Positions 27,205-36,321 of a stretch of 64,000 bases of DNA are shown in pieces (positions within the stretch are counted from its first letter, which is position 1; every line of letters begins with the position of its first letter). The stretch lies in the NCBI GenBank assembly GCA_035380045.1, contig DAOSWM010000004.1:1-64000 (forward strand). Direction: 5' to 3'. The stretch is from DAOSWM01 sp035380045. Lineage in GTDB: Bacteria; Bacteroidota; Bacteroidia; Bacteroidales; Tenuifilaceae. The position numbers and the translations under genes were made by a program. The notes below the pieces were generated by a model. The model saw nothing but the letters and a program-made list of their open reading frames with translations. It did no database searches and was not told the origin of the DNA.

Positions 27205-27231
27205 ATGACAAAAAAACATTTTAGTTTGTAG
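27205..27231 (+). CDS. Eight-codon leader ORF with strong ribosome binding site
   Basis: AGGAGG (27193-27198) stands six bases before an ATG that opens an eight-codon frame (MTKKHFSL, then TAG). A near-ideal Shine-Dalgarno site is rare in Bacteroidota. It lies 60 bp before the Hsp20 start, so it could be a leader peptide or a remnant. Chance is possible. Confidence 0.3.
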   Translation: MTKKHFSL

Positions 27232-27291
27232 TGGCATAGTATTAGACATATGATATTAAAACAATGAAATTAATAACAAAAAAAATAGACT

Positions 27292-27744
27292 ATGACATTA
27301 CTAACCCTTCGTCGTTTTGAACCCAAGGTGGTAAAAAGCGGCTATCAGAATGAGTACACCGATTTTTTAAATAGTTTTGAGAGAGCAAGAAGTAAGTACC
27401 AACGCGAATGTGGGAATAATCCCCCAGTTAATATTTGGGAGCAGGAAAAGAATTTTGTGCTGCAGGTTGCAGCACCAGGTTATAAGAAGGAATTTTTTAA
27501 CATTAATGTTGAAAAGGATGTGTTAACCATCTCAGCCTCTGTTCCTGAAGGTTATGGCTCTGAAAGGGAGAAGTTTACTCGCTGTGAGTTTATGGTTACA
27601 CCGTTTGAACGAGAATTCACATTAGGTGAAAGCATAGATAGCTCAAAAATTGATGCATCATTCAAGGATGGAATTCTATCAGTTTCCCTCAGTAAAAAGG
27701 AGCAAGCCATTGAAAAACCCATTCGCACAATAAATGTAGATTAG
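27292..27744 (+). CDS. Hsp20 / alpha-crystallin small heat shock protein
   Basis: A 150-residue ATP-independent holdase chaperone. The alpha-crystallin domain occupies about residues 45-145, with the conserved QVAAPGYKKEFFNINVEKDVLTI and the DGILSVSLSK end segments. The N-terminal region is short and the C-terminus lacks an obvious IxI tail other than IRTINVD. It stands alone with its own terminator. The upstream spacer carries paired repeats and a leader ORF, which suggests stress control. Confidence 0.93.
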   Translation: MTLLTLRRFEPKVVKSGYQNEYTDFLNSFERARSKYQRECGNNPPVNIWEQEKNFVLQVAAPGYKKEFFNINVEKDVLTISASVPEGYGSEREKFTRCEFMVTPFEREFTLGESIDSSKIDASFKDGILSVSLSKKEQAIEKPIRTINVD

Positions 27745-27767
27745 AAGTGTGCGTTAAAATGTTAATT

Positions 27768-27804
27768 AATAGCCCGTTGGAATAACCTCGGGCTATTCCT
27801 TTTT
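27768..27804 (+). terminator. Terminator after Hsp20
   Basis: AATAGCCCG (27768-27776) pairs with CGGGCTATT (27789-27797), followed by a five-to-six T run. It ends the Hsp20 transcript. Confidence 0.85.
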
Positions 27805-27878
27805 AGTATATAAGAAATACAAAATGTGTGGGAGGAGTTTTGTTTGAGAACTTTTATAAGCTGTTTTTATTAAAATAG

Positions 27879-27909
27879 TTTGAGTATTAGTTCTTATTCT
27901 TTAATTTCG
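27879..27909 (+). promoter_or_regulatory. Promoter of the DUF349-pyrG-yidC run
   Basis: TTTG (27879-27882), 19 bp, then TAATTTCG (27902-27909), close to the Bacteroidota consensus. It lies 67 bp before the ATG at 27976. Confidence 0.6.
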
Positions 27910-27975
27910 TGGCTTGAAAATGATAACCTATTGTTATTGTTATGAATGAATTTTAGTACGTTAATTTACTAACCC

Positions 27976-30048
27976 ATGGAACTAAAAGACCAGAAGGATC
28001 AGATCAAGAACGATCAGTTCGGCGAAGCCGAAAGTACTCCAGTTGCTCCTGAAAAACCAATCGAGAAAACAGAAGAACAGTCTGTTGAAGAAAAATCTGT
28101 TCAGAGTGAGTCCAATGAAACGTTAAAGGCTGAAGAAGAGAACGATACACCTAAATCTCAGTCTACAAATGAAAAAATGGATGTCACAGAAACAATTGAC
28201 GATGAGGAAGAAGAAGAAATTCATCCAATCGATCTAGATGACGAAACCTCAACAGATGATGAGGAGGAAGACGAGGATGAGGATGAGGATGAGGAGACGA
28301 CTGAAGATCCATCGTACCAACCAGCAGATTACTCTGCATTAAATCGCGAAGAACTTGTTGCTTCACTGCGTAAGTTGCTCGATGAAAGACCTGTTCAAAA
28401 GATTCGAGCTGAAGTAGAAAGTATCAAGGTTAATTTCTACAAGAAGCATAAAGCCGAATTTGAACGAAAACGTAAAGAGTGGGTTGAGGCAGGTGGAGAT
28501 ATTCAGCAGTTTGAAGCCCCAGAGGACAATGTAGAACCTGAAATAAAAGAACTTCTTAAGGAGTATCGTGAGCTGAAAGCAAAATACAATAGGAACCTTG
28601 AGGATCAGAAAGTAGATAACCTTGAGCAAAAACAGGCAATTATCGAACAAATTAAGGAACTGGTTAATCGAAACGAGTCGGTAAATCAAACTTTTCAAGA
28701 TTTTCGTGATCTTCAGCAACGATGGAGAGATATTGGACCGGTACCCCAAGCAAGTTTGAACGATTTGTGGGAAACCTACCATCACCACGTACAAAACTTT
28801 TACGATTATATAAAGATAAATAAGGAGCTTCGGGATCTTGACCTCAAGAAGAATATGGAGGAGAAGATTAAACTCTGCGAAAAAGCAGAGGAGTTACTAC
28901 TTGAGCCTTCAATAGTGAACGCATTCAAGAAGCTACAAAAGTATCATAACCAGTGGCGTGAGATTGGCCCCGTACCAAACGAGTTCCGCGCTGAAATTTG
29001 GGAACGTTTTAAGGATGCTACTTCAAAAATTAACAAGAAGCACCAGGAGTACTTCGAAGGCCTTCGGGAAGAGCAGAAATCGAACCTTGAAGCAAAGGTC
29101 GCATTATGTGAAAAAGCAGAGGAGCTTGCAGGCACCGTAATCTCGTCAAATAAGGAGTGGAATAAGCGTTCAAAGGAGATGATTGAACTCCAGAAAGTCT
29201 GGAAAACCATTGGTTTTGCCCCCAAGAAGGATAACAATAGGATTTATGAAAGATTCCGTAGCGCCTGCGATACTTTTTTTGGAAATAAGCGTGAGTTCTA
29301 TGATGAGGCGCGCGAAGAGCAGCAGAATAACCTGCAGCTCAAAACCGAACTCTGCATGCAAGCCGAAGCGTTGAAGGAAAGCAACGAGTGGAAAAAAACA
29401 TCCGAAGAGCTTATCAACCTGCAGAAGCGTTGGAAAGAAATTGGTCCCGTTCCACGTAAGCATAGCGATGATATTTGGAAACGATTCCGGTCAGCATGTG
29501 ATTTCTTTTTTGAAAGAAAATCGAAACACTTCAGCCAGGTTGATAACAAGTACGAAGTAAACTTAAAGGCAAAGGAGGATCTCATAGTTGAGGTTGAAAC
29601 ATTCAAACCAGCTGAAAACATTGAGGAGAACCTAAAAGTGTTGAAGGATTATCAACGTCGGTGGTCAGAAATTGGTTTTGTTCCAATAAAAAAGAAAGAC
29701 GAAGTACAAAAACGATTCCGTGAAGCCATCAACAAGCACTTTGAGGAGCTAAAAATTGATGACACCAAAAAGAACATCCTGAAGTTTAAAACAAAAATCG
29801 ATACCATTCAGGGCAACCCTCGCCAGGAGAATAAAATGCGCGTTGAGCGTGACAGGCTTTTCAATCAGCTAAAACAGCTAGAAAACGACATAACGCTTTG
29901 GGAAAATAATATCGGTTTTTTTGCAAAATCGAAGAATGCAGAACAGCTTATTAAGGATGTTGAGCGTAAAATTGAAAAAGGTAGAAAGGATCTGAAAGTG
30001 CTCGAAGAGAAAATTAAGCTGATTGACAGTATGGAGCAGAAACAATAA
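27976..30048 (+). CDS. DUF349-repeat protein with acidic N-terminus
   Basis: 690 residues in two parts. Residues 1-115 are low-complexity and very acidic, with a run of D and E near residues 88-110. The rest is charged and helical with five DUF349 repeats, marked by LQQRWRDIGPVP, YHNQWREIGPVP, LQKVWKTIGFAP, LQKRWKEIGPVP and YQRRWSEIGFVP. No signal peptide, so cytoplasmic. The DUF349 family has no firmly established activity to my knowledge. The gene is 20 bp before pyrG, a linkage that suggests co-transcription with housekeeping genes. Confidence 0.88.
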   Translation: MELKDQKDQIKNDQFGEAESTPVAPEKPIEKTEEQSVEEKSVQSESNETLKAEEENDTPKSQSTNEKMDVTETIDDEEEEEIHPIDLDDETSTDDEEEDEDEDEDEETTEDPSYQPADYSALNREELVASLRKLLDERPVQKIRAEVESIKVNFYKKHKAEFERKRKEWVEAGGDIQQFEAPEDNVEPEIKELLKEYRELKAKYNRNLEDQKVDNLEQKQAIIEQIKELVNRNESVNQTFQDFRDLQQRWRDIGPVPQASLNDLWETYHHHVQNFYDYIKINKELRDLDLKKNMEEKIKLCEKAEELLLEPSIVNAFKKLQKYHNQWREIGPVPNEFRAEIWERFKDATSKINKKHQEYFEGLREEQKSNLEAKVALCEKAEELAGTVISSNKEWNKRSKEMIELQKVWKTIGFAPKKDNNRIYERFRSACDTFFGNKREFYDEAREEQQNNLQLKTELCMQAEALKESNEWKKTSEELINLQKRWKEIGPVPRKHSDDIWKRFRSACDFFFERKSKHFSQVDNKYEVNLKAKEDLIVEVETFKPAENIEENLKVLKDYQRRWSEIGFVPIKKKDEVQKRFREAINKHFEELKIDDTKKNILKFKTKIDTIQGNPRQENKMRVERDRLFNQLKQLENDITLWENNIGFFAKSKNAEQLIKDVERKIEKGRKDLKVLEEKIKLIDSMEQKQ

Positions 30049-30068
30049 TTAACCTCAACCTAAAAGTA

Positions 30069-31685
30069 ATGGGCCAAAATACTAAGTATGTTTTTGTTAC
30101 GGGCGGAGTAACATCATCCCTCGGGAAAGGAATTATTTCAGCTTCTCTGGCAAAACTACTGCAAAGCAGAGGGTACTCAGTTACAATTCAGAAATTGGAT
30201 CCATACATAAATGTCGATCCTGGAACGCTAAACCCCTACGAGCATGGAGAGTGTTTTGTAACTGAGGACGGAGCAGAAACCGATCTCGATTTGGGCCACT
30301 ACGAACGATTTCTGAATATTCACACCTCAAAACTTAACAATGTTACTACCGGCAAGATTTACCAATCGGTTATTAATAAGGAAAGGCGAGGCGAGTATTT
30401 AGGCAAAACGGTACAGGTAATCCCCCATATAACTGATGAAATTAAAAGGCGAATTAAACTGGTAAGCACCAAAAATAAATTTGACATCATTATAACAGAA
30501 ATTGGCGGAACGGTGGGCGATATCGAGTCGTTGCCCTACATTGAAGCGGTTCGCCAGCTTCGATGGGAGTTAGGCCCAACTAATTCTGCGTTCATACACC
30601 TCACTCTGGTACCATTCCTTGCTGCTTCGGGGGAGCTAAAAACTAAACCAACACAACATTCTGTGAAGGTGCTTCTTGAAAACGGGATTCAGCCCGACGT
30701 GCTGGTGCTTCGCACCGAACATGAGCTAACTCAGGATTTACGAAAGAAGGTTGCACTTTTCTGCAACGTTGACCTCGAATCAGTGGTAGAATCGATTGAC
30801 GTGAAAACAATCTACGAGGTACCGCTCTTAATGTTAAGGGAAAAGCTGGATGTAACAGTGTTGAAAAAGTTTAACCTCCCTTTCAATGAGGAACCCGAGC
30901 TTAAGGCTTGGCGCCAGTTTGTAACCAAGCTAAAGAACCCAAAGAAAAAGGTGAAAATTGGTTTGGTTGGGAAGTATATTGAACTCCCCGATGCCTACAA
31001 GTCAATTGTGGAGGCTATTATTCATGCTGGTGCAACGAATGAATGCAAAGTTGAGCTAAAAACAATTCACTCTGAAGAAATCAACGAGTCGAATTTCATT
31101 GAGATACTTAACGAATTATCGGGAATAATTGTTGCTCCTGGTTTTGGTCATAGAGGAATTGAGGGGAAAATTCTTGCCGTTAAGTATGCGCGGGAAAATG
31201 ATATCCCATTCCTAGGTATATGCTTAGGAATGCAGTGTGCGGTTATTGAGTTTGCTCGTAACGTACTTGGGTTCCCCGATGCGAACTCAACCGAGATGGT
31301 TAGAACCACCTCGAACCCGGTTATCGACCTTATGGAGGATCAGAAAGGTATCACCGACAAGGGAGGAACCATGCGTTTGGGAGCGTACCCTTGTACTCTA
31401 AAAACTGATTCGAAAGTTTACAAAGCCTACGGTAGTAAATCGGATATAACTGAACGTCATAGGCATAGGTACGAGTTTAATAACTCATACTTAGTTTCCT
31501 TTGAGGAAAAAGGAATGATTGCAACCGGAATAAACCCCGATACTGGGTTGGTTGAGATTATGGAAATTCCTCAGCATCCATGGTTTGTGGGTGTTCAGTT
31601 TCATCCAGAGTATAAAAGTACTGTGGTAAATCCACATCCGCTTTTTGTTGATTTCATAAGAGCATCATTAGAACTAAAAAAGTAA
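30069..31685 (+). CDS. pyrG: CTP synthase
   Basis: A 538-residue enzyme that makes CTP from UTP, ATP and glutamine. The N-terminal synthetase domain opens with FVTGGVTSSLGKGI; the C-terminal class I glutaminase domain has nucleophile C385 (GICLGMQ) and the HPEY histidine near the end. Length is standard. It sits between the DUF349 gene and yidC, an arrangement common in Bacteroidota. Confidence 0.97.
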   Translation: MGQNTKYVFVTGGVTSSLGKGIISASLAKLLQSRGYSVTIQKLDPYINVDPGTLNPYEHGECFVTEDGAETDLDLGHYERFLNIHTSKLNNVTTGKIYQSVINKERRGEYLGKTVQVIPHITDEIKRRIKLVSTKNKFDIIITEIGGTVGDIESLPYIEAVRQLRWELGPTNSAFIHLTLVPFLAASGELKTKPTQHSVKVLLENGIQPDVLVLRTEHELTQDLRKKVALFCNVDLESVVESIDVKTIYEVPLLMLREKLDVTVLKKFNLPFNEEPELKAWRQFVTKLKNPKKKVKIGLVGKYIELPDAYKSIVEAIIHAGATNECKVELKTIHSEEINESNFIEILNELSGIIVAPGFGHRGIEGKILAVKYARENDIPFLGICLGMQCAVIEFARNVLGFPDANSTEMVRTTSNPVIDLMEDQKGITDKGGTMRLGAYPCTLKTDSKVYKAYGSKSDITERHRHRYEFNNSYLVSFEEKGMIATGINPDTGLVEIMEIPQHPWFVGVQFHPEYKSTVVNPHPLFVDFIRASLELKK

Positions 31686-31733
31686 TAACAAATCAACTTT
31701 TTTGTTGATATAATTTGTAGAAGAGGAGAAATA

Positions 31734-33596
31734 ATGGATAGAAATACAATTATTGGGCTGGTTTTAATTTTTGGAATCCTTATAGGTTTTAGCTACCTAA
31801 ACAAACCTTCGAAGGAAGAGGTTGAGGCAGCAAAACGACGAAATGATTCGCTTGCCATAGTTAGAGCAGAACAGGAACAGGATAGGTTAGCTGTTGAAGC
31901 AGAACAGTTTAAGAAAAAACAGCAAGCCGATTCTCTGAATAAAATGAGTGAAATTGAAAGGCTGGGAACATTCTCTGATGCTTACAAGGGTGAACAGAAA
32001 TATGTTGTTTTAGAAAACGAGCTGATGAGGGTGAAGGTATCCTCCCTTGGTGGAAATGTTTACTCGGTTCAGCTTAAGGATTTTAAAACCTACGGTGGCG
32101 ATTCGCTGGTAATGTTTTCAGGAAATCAGAATGTTTTTGGTCTTCAGTTTTGGGGGAATAATAATAATATAGAAACCAATAACTTATACTTCACTCCAAA
32201 CACCTCCGATTCCTTGCTGAAAGTTTCAGCAAACAAACAAAGCCAGTCCCTTTCAATGAGGCTGCAATCTGGTGAAAGTTCATACATTGATTATATTTAT
32301 ACAATCCACCCAAATTCCTACATGATTGACTATAAAATCCACTTTGTAGGAATGGATAACGTGATTTCAGCCCGATTAGGTTCTGTTGATTTAATTTGGG
32401 ACTTTACCCTTCCGCAGCTTGAAAAGGGTGCGAAGAACGAAACCGATTACACAACTATTGCCTATCGTTACCCCAATGGTGACTACGAGGAGCTGAACCC
32501 ACGTAGCGAAAAGGAGGATGAAGAAATAACAACCAAGATTGAATGGATTGGTTATAAACAGCAGTTCTTCTCAACGTTCCTTGTGGCTGAGGAGGCCATG
32601 CTGAATGCCAACATGCAATCGGTTAAAATTGCTGATGGAACCTACACCAAGCAATTCCAGTCTCGAATTGGTCTTCCTTTCGATACGGGTAAGGATGAAT
32701 CAATCGGTTTCAAAATGTACTTTGGACCCAACCATTTTAATACGTTAAAATCATACAACTACGGGTTTGAAAATGTAGTGCCACTCGGAAGTTGGATTAT
32801 TCGGTGGGTTAACTATGGAGTTATATGGGTTTTCGATAAACTCGATAACCGGATTGCCAGCTACGGTTTAATCATTCTTCTACTTACAATTATAATTAAG
32901 GTAATTCTATTCCCGCTAACCTATAAATCGTACGTTAGCCAAGCTAAGATGAGGGTTTTAAAACCACAAATCGATGAGTTAAATAATAAATTTCCGAAGA
33001 AAGAAGATGCCATGAAAAAGCAGCAGGCTACCATGGCATTGTACAAGAAGGTAGGTGTAAACCCAATGGGAGGATGCTTGCCAATGCTTATTCAGTTCCC
33101 TATTCTTATTGCCATGTTCCGTTTCTTTCCGGCTTCGTTCGAGCTAAGGCAAAAGAGTTTCCTCTGGGCTGACGATTTATCTTCGTTTGATTCCATTCTC
33201 AACCTTCCCTTCGAGATACCCTGGTATGGCGATCATATAAGTTTGTTTACTTTGCTTATGGCAGTGGCTATGTTCATCACTTCTAGATCTAGCACATCAC
33301 AAATGGGCGACACAAACGCCCAAATGCCAGGGATGAAGTTTATGATGCTTTACATGATGCCTTTGATGTTATTGGTTTGGTTCAATAACTATGCTGCCGG
33401 ATTAAGTTACTACTACTTCCTATCGAACGTAATTACCATTGGCCAAACATACCTCATTCGCCAAACCGTTAACGATGAGGAAATTCTTAAGAAATTGCAT
33501 GAGAATTCGAAGAAGCCCGTTAAAAAATCAAAGTTCCAGGAACGTCTCGAAAAAATGACCCAGCAGCAACAACAAGCAAAAAAACTTAAAAAGTAA
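31734..33596 (+). CDS. yidC: Membrane protein insertase YidC
   Basis: A 620-residue inner-membrane insertase. One N-terminal helix (about 5-22) is followed by a charged coiled segment, a large periplasmic beta domain (about 80-350) and the conserved five-helix core (about 355-575), with KPQIDELNNKF and the NPMGGCLPMLIQFPI segment. The C-terminus is basic and Gln-rich, which can aid ribosome binding. It works with SecYEG or alone to insert membrane proteins. It follows pyrG by 48 bp and ends at a clear terminator. Confidence 0.96.
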   Translation: MDRNTIIGLVLIFGILIGFSYLNKPSKEEVEAAKRRNDSLAIVRAEQEQDRLAVEAEQFKKKQQADSLNKMSEIERLGTFSDAYKGEQKYVVLENELMRVKVSSLGGNVYSVQLKDFKTYGGDSLVMFSGNQNVFGLQFWGNNNNIETNNLYFTPNTSDSLLKVSANKQSQSLSMRLQSGESSYIDYIYTIHPNSYMIDYKIHFVGMDNVISARLGSVDLIWDFTLPQLEKGAKNETDYTTIAYRYPNGDYEELNPRSEKEDEEITTKIEWIGYKQQFFSTFLVAEEAMLNANMQSVKIADGTYTKQFQSRIGLPFDTGKDESIGFKMYFGPNHFNTLKSYNYGFENVVPLGSWIIRWVNYGVIWVFDKLDNRIASYGLIILLLTIIIKVILFPLTYKSYVSQAKMRVLKPQIDELNNKFPKKEDAMKKQQATMALYKKVGVNPMGGCLPMLIQFPILIAMFRFFPASFELRQKSFLWADDLSSFDSILNLPFEIPWYGDHISLFTLLMAVAMFITSRSSTSQMGDTNAQMPGMKFMMLYMMPLMLLVWFNNYAAGLSYYYFLSNVITIGQTYLIRQTVNDEEILKKLHENSKKPVKKSKFQERLEKMTQQQQQAKKLKK

Positions 33597-33614
33597 CTGC
33601 AAATCAACTTTTTT

Positions 33615-33648
33615 AAAGCCCAATGGTTAGTAGCTGTTGGGCTTTTTT
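33615..33648 (+). terminator. Terminator after yidC
   Basis: AAAGCCCAA (33615-33623) pairs with TTGGGCTTT (33637-33645), followed by more Ts. It ends the DUF349-pyrG-yidC transcript. Confidence 0.85.
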
Positions 33649-33651
33649 GTT

Positions 33652-33772
33652 GAATGGCTGAATGATTGAATGACCCGCCCTGCCTACCGGCTAGGCAGGC
33701 TGCCGTCGGGCAGGTTGAATGGTCTGCTTGCTCCAGCCTACGATAGGCTGGGCAGGCAATCTGAATGAGTTA
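33652..33772. repeat. REP-like GC-rich inverted-repeat element
   Basis: In an AT-rich spacer of 358 bp there is a GC-rich patch with nested inverted repeats: CCTGCCTA/TAGGCAGG (33679-33699), CTGCC/GGCAG (33700-33713) and CCAGCCTA/TAGGCTGG (33733-33751). It is bordered by several TGAATG units (33652-33673, 33715-33721, 33762-33767). This looks like a repetitive extragenic palindrome. Whether other copies exist in the genome cannot be seen here. Nothing else is recognised up to the promoter box at 33900. Confidence 0.6.
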
Positions 33773-33899
33773 TTTTTAATTTTTATAACTGCCAACTGAG
33801 AACTGGAAACTTGAATTAGACCGATTCCTTCACAAACCTTTACCATTTTTAACGCTCTTTAACACCCTAAAAGCGTAAGAATAACCAAATTTGTGGTGC

Positions 33900-33907
33900 T
33901 AATTTTG
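33900..33907 (+). promoter_or_regulatory. -7 promoter element before the MoxR-Bat operon
   Basis: TAATTTTG fits TAnnTTTG 48 bp before the MoxR ATG at 33955. The -33 box is not clear. Confidence 0.45.
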
Positions 33908-33954
33908 TTATTGTACTTAAAGAAATTATTTACAACTAAATAAACTTACAAACA

Positions 33955-34956
33955 ATGAACGAAACTTCAACAGTAAACATTAAAGAGTTGAACGAACGCA
34001 TTAGGCTTGAGAGCTCGTTTGTTGATATTATTAACATGGAAATGAACAAGGTGATTGTTGGGCAAAAGCACCTTGTTGAGTCCCTGCTAATTGGTCTGCT
34101 GGCTGATGGACATATTCTTCTTGAAGGGGTTCCGGGTTTGGCAAAAACGCTGGCTATAAACACGTTGGCGAATACAATCGAGGCTGGTTTTGCCCGTATT
34201 CAGTTTACACCCGATTTGCTTCCCGCCGATTTGATTGGAACTATGGTTTACAGCCAGAAGAATGAAGAGTTCCATGTGAAGAAGGGGCCAATATTTACCA
34301 ACTTTGTTTTGGCCGATGAGATAAACCGAGCCCCCGCAAAGGTTCAAAGTGCTTTGCTTGAGGCCATGCAGGAACGACAGGTTACTATTGGCGACGAAAC
34401 TTTTAAACTTCCACAACCATTCCTGGTAATGGCAACTCAGAACCCAATTGAGCAGGAGGGAACCTATCCGCTTCCCGAAGCGCAGGTTGACCGTTTCATG
34501 CTCAAAGTTAAAATTACCTACCCAAAGGTTGAGGAGGAGAAGCTTATAATTCGTCAGAATATTGCAACAAACTTTCCGAAGGCAGAAAAAGTGTTAAAGC
34601 CTGAGGATATTATTAAAGCACGCAACGTTGTTCGCGAGGTTTACATGGACGAGAAAATTGAAAAGTACATTGTTGATATTGTTTTTGCCACACGTTTTCC
34701 AAGGGAATATAAGTTAGAGAAGTTTGAGAATATGATTGCTTACGGTGGTTCTCCCAGGGCAAGTATCAATCTCTCTTTGGCTGCAAAAGCTTACGCTTTT
34801 ATTAAACGTAGAGGCTACGTTATTCCTGAGGACGTTCGCTCGGTGTGTCACGATGTGCTGCGTCACCGCATAGGGTTAACCTATGAGGCAGAAGCTGAGA
34901 ATATATCAACAGAAGATTTAATTACTGAGATTCTTAATACAATAGAAGTACCCTAG
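33955..34956 (+). CDS. MoxR-family AAA+ ATPase
   Basis: A 333-residue cytoplasmic ATPase. Walker A is GVPGLAKTLA (about 60-70), Walker B includes VLADEINRAP, and sensor 1 is MATQNPIEQEGTYPLPEAQ. MoxR proteins act as chaperone-like motors that work with von Willebrand (VWA) proteins. It heads an operon with a DUF58 protein and BatABCDE, the classic Bacteroides aerotolerance layout. Confidence 0.95.
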   Translation: MNETSTVNIKELNERIRLESSFVDIINMEMNKVIVGQKHLVESLLIGLLADGHILLEGVPGLAKTLAINTLANTIEAGFARIQFTPDLLPADLIGTMVYSQKNEEFHVKKGPIFTNFVLADEINRAPAKVQSALLEAMQERQVTIGDETFKLPQPFLVMATQNPIEQEGTYPLPEAQVDRFMLKVKITYPKVEEEKLIIRQNIATNFPKAEKVLKPEDIIKARNVVREVYMDEKIEKYIVDIVFATRFPREYKLEKFENMIAYGGSPRASINLSLAAKAYAFIKRRGYVIPEDVRSVCHDVLRHRIGLTYEAEAENISTEDLITEILNTIEVP

Positions 34957-34958
34957 TT

Positions 34959-35378
34959 ATGAGAAGTGTCGCTCCAATATTGTTGTTTTGTTTCCTTTTT
35001 ATGGCAACGTTAACTGCTGTAAGAAGTCAAAACTACATTGGGCTATACAAAGACACTATAAAAGTTTTGGTTCCTGAAAGTTTCCCTGGGTTTGTATTTG
35101 CGAAAGAGGTGAGCAACTACGATAAAAGTTTCATAAAGTTTGAAAATACATACGAGGAGCAAACAATTCTTTTTGTGTTAAACGAGGATGGTTACTGTAC
35201 GTACGTTTCCAGAATGTATAACACATGGCTCTTTAATAAACTTAAGGATGAACTAAGTAAGAAGTATGGGGATAGCAAAAATTTAATTTGGAACCAAACC
35301 AAGGATGGGAAAAGTTATGAAGTGGAGTTGAGAAAGGGGAAATGGTTTGTTACAGTAATAACTCGACCCAAAAAGTAA
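34959..35378 (+). CDS. Hypothetical exported protein in the Bat operon
   Basis: A 139-residue protein with a signal peptide (1-23, ending VRSQ) and a small alpha/beta mature domain of about 115 residues; no Cys pair or metal motif is seen. I do not recognise the family. It begins two bases after the MoxR stop, so translation is likely coupled. The position between moxR and the DUF58 gene is not a standard part of the operon and suggests a lineage-specific periplasmic partner. Confidence 0.75.
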   Translation: MRSVAPILLFCFLFMATLTAVRSQNYIGLYKDTIKVLVPESFPGFVFAKEVSNYDKSFIKFENTYEEQTILFVLNEDGYCTYVSRMYNTWLFNKLKDELSKKYGDSKNLIWNQTKDGKSYEVELRKGKWFVTVITRPKK

Positions 35379-35421
35379 GAGAAGCTGGCATTAAAATTAA
35401 CAGTTATAAAAAGTAAGTACT

Positions 35422-36309
35422 GTGGATGCTTCGGAACTAATAAAAAGAGTACGAAAAATTGAGATTAAAACCCGTGGGTTGTCAAGGCATATTTTTGCCG
35501 GTCAATACCATAGCGCTTTTAAGGGTAGGGGAATGGCCTTTAGCGAAGTTCGTGAGTATCAATATGGCGATGATATTCGGAATATCGACTGGAATGTTAC
35601 CGCTCGTTTTAACCAACCCTACATAAAAGTCTTTGAGGAGGAAAGGGAGCTTACCGTAATGCTCCTAATTGATGTTAGTAGTTCTCGAATTTTTGGAACA
35701 ACAAGCCTCCTGAAAAAGAATTTAATTACTGAAATTGCTGCAGTGCTTGCATTCTCAGCAATTCAAAACAACGACAAGATTGGAGTGATTTTTTTCAGCG
35801 ATAAGGTTGAAAAATTTATTCCTCCTAAAAAGGGACGAACTCACATACTTCGAATTATTAGGGAACTCATTGAATTTACTCCGGCGAGTAAAGGAACAAA
35901 TATTTCTGAAGCCTTAAGGTACCTTACAAATGCGCTTAAAAAACGTTGTACTGCATTTATTATTAGCGACTTTATGGATATCTCGCCTGAGGGCGAGAAA
36001 GCAAATTTTACCGATGCTCTAACAATTGCTGGGAATAAGCATGATGTTGTTGGCATTCGTGTTTACGATCCTCGTGAGGTTGAGTTGCCTTCAGTTGGGT
36101 TAGTTAAGTTTAAGGATGCAGAAACTGGTGAGTTTTCATGGATAGACACATCTAGTGAGGGTGTGCGCTCAGCATACTCGCAATGGTGGAAAATGTCGGA
36201 GGTTCTTCTAAAGCAAACTTTTTCGAGGTGTAAGGTCGACTGGACTCCAATAGCTACGAACGAGGATTATGTGAAACCACTTATCAAGTTGTTTAAGCAA
36301 AGGGCGTAA
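35422..36309 (+). CDS. DUF58 / VWA-like protein
   Basis: A 295-residue cytoplasmic protein that starts at a GTG (35422); homologues begin at the same MDxSEL motif. It contains the DUF58 signature YHSAFKGRGMAFSEVREYQYGDD (split here: KGRGMAF then SEVREYQYG) and a degenerate VWA metal site DVSSS (near residue 82). The family regularly pairs with MoxR ATPases. It is probably a soluble adaptor for the membrane Bat proteins. The spacing to the next gene is 12 bp. Confidence 0.9.
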   Translation: MDASELIKRVRKIEIKTRGLSRHIFAGQYHSAFKGRGMAFSEVREYQYGDDIRNIDWNVTARFNQPYIKVFEEERELTVMLLIDVSSSRIFGTTSLLKKNLITEIAAVLAFSAIQNNDKIGVIFFSDKVEKFIPPKKGRTHILRIIRELIEFTPASKGTNISEALRYLTNALKKRCTAFIISDFMDISPEGEKANFTDALTIAGNKHDVVGIRVYDPREVELPSVGLVKFKDAETGEFSWIDTSSEGVRSAYSQWWKMSEVLLKQTFSRCKVDWTPIATNEDYVKPLIKLFKQRA

Positions 36310-36321
36310 AGAGAATAAACA

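Noticed and set aside
27142..27250. Sigma-54 promoter before Hsp20
   Set aside because: TGGC motifs occur, but none has a matching GC box at the right spacing.
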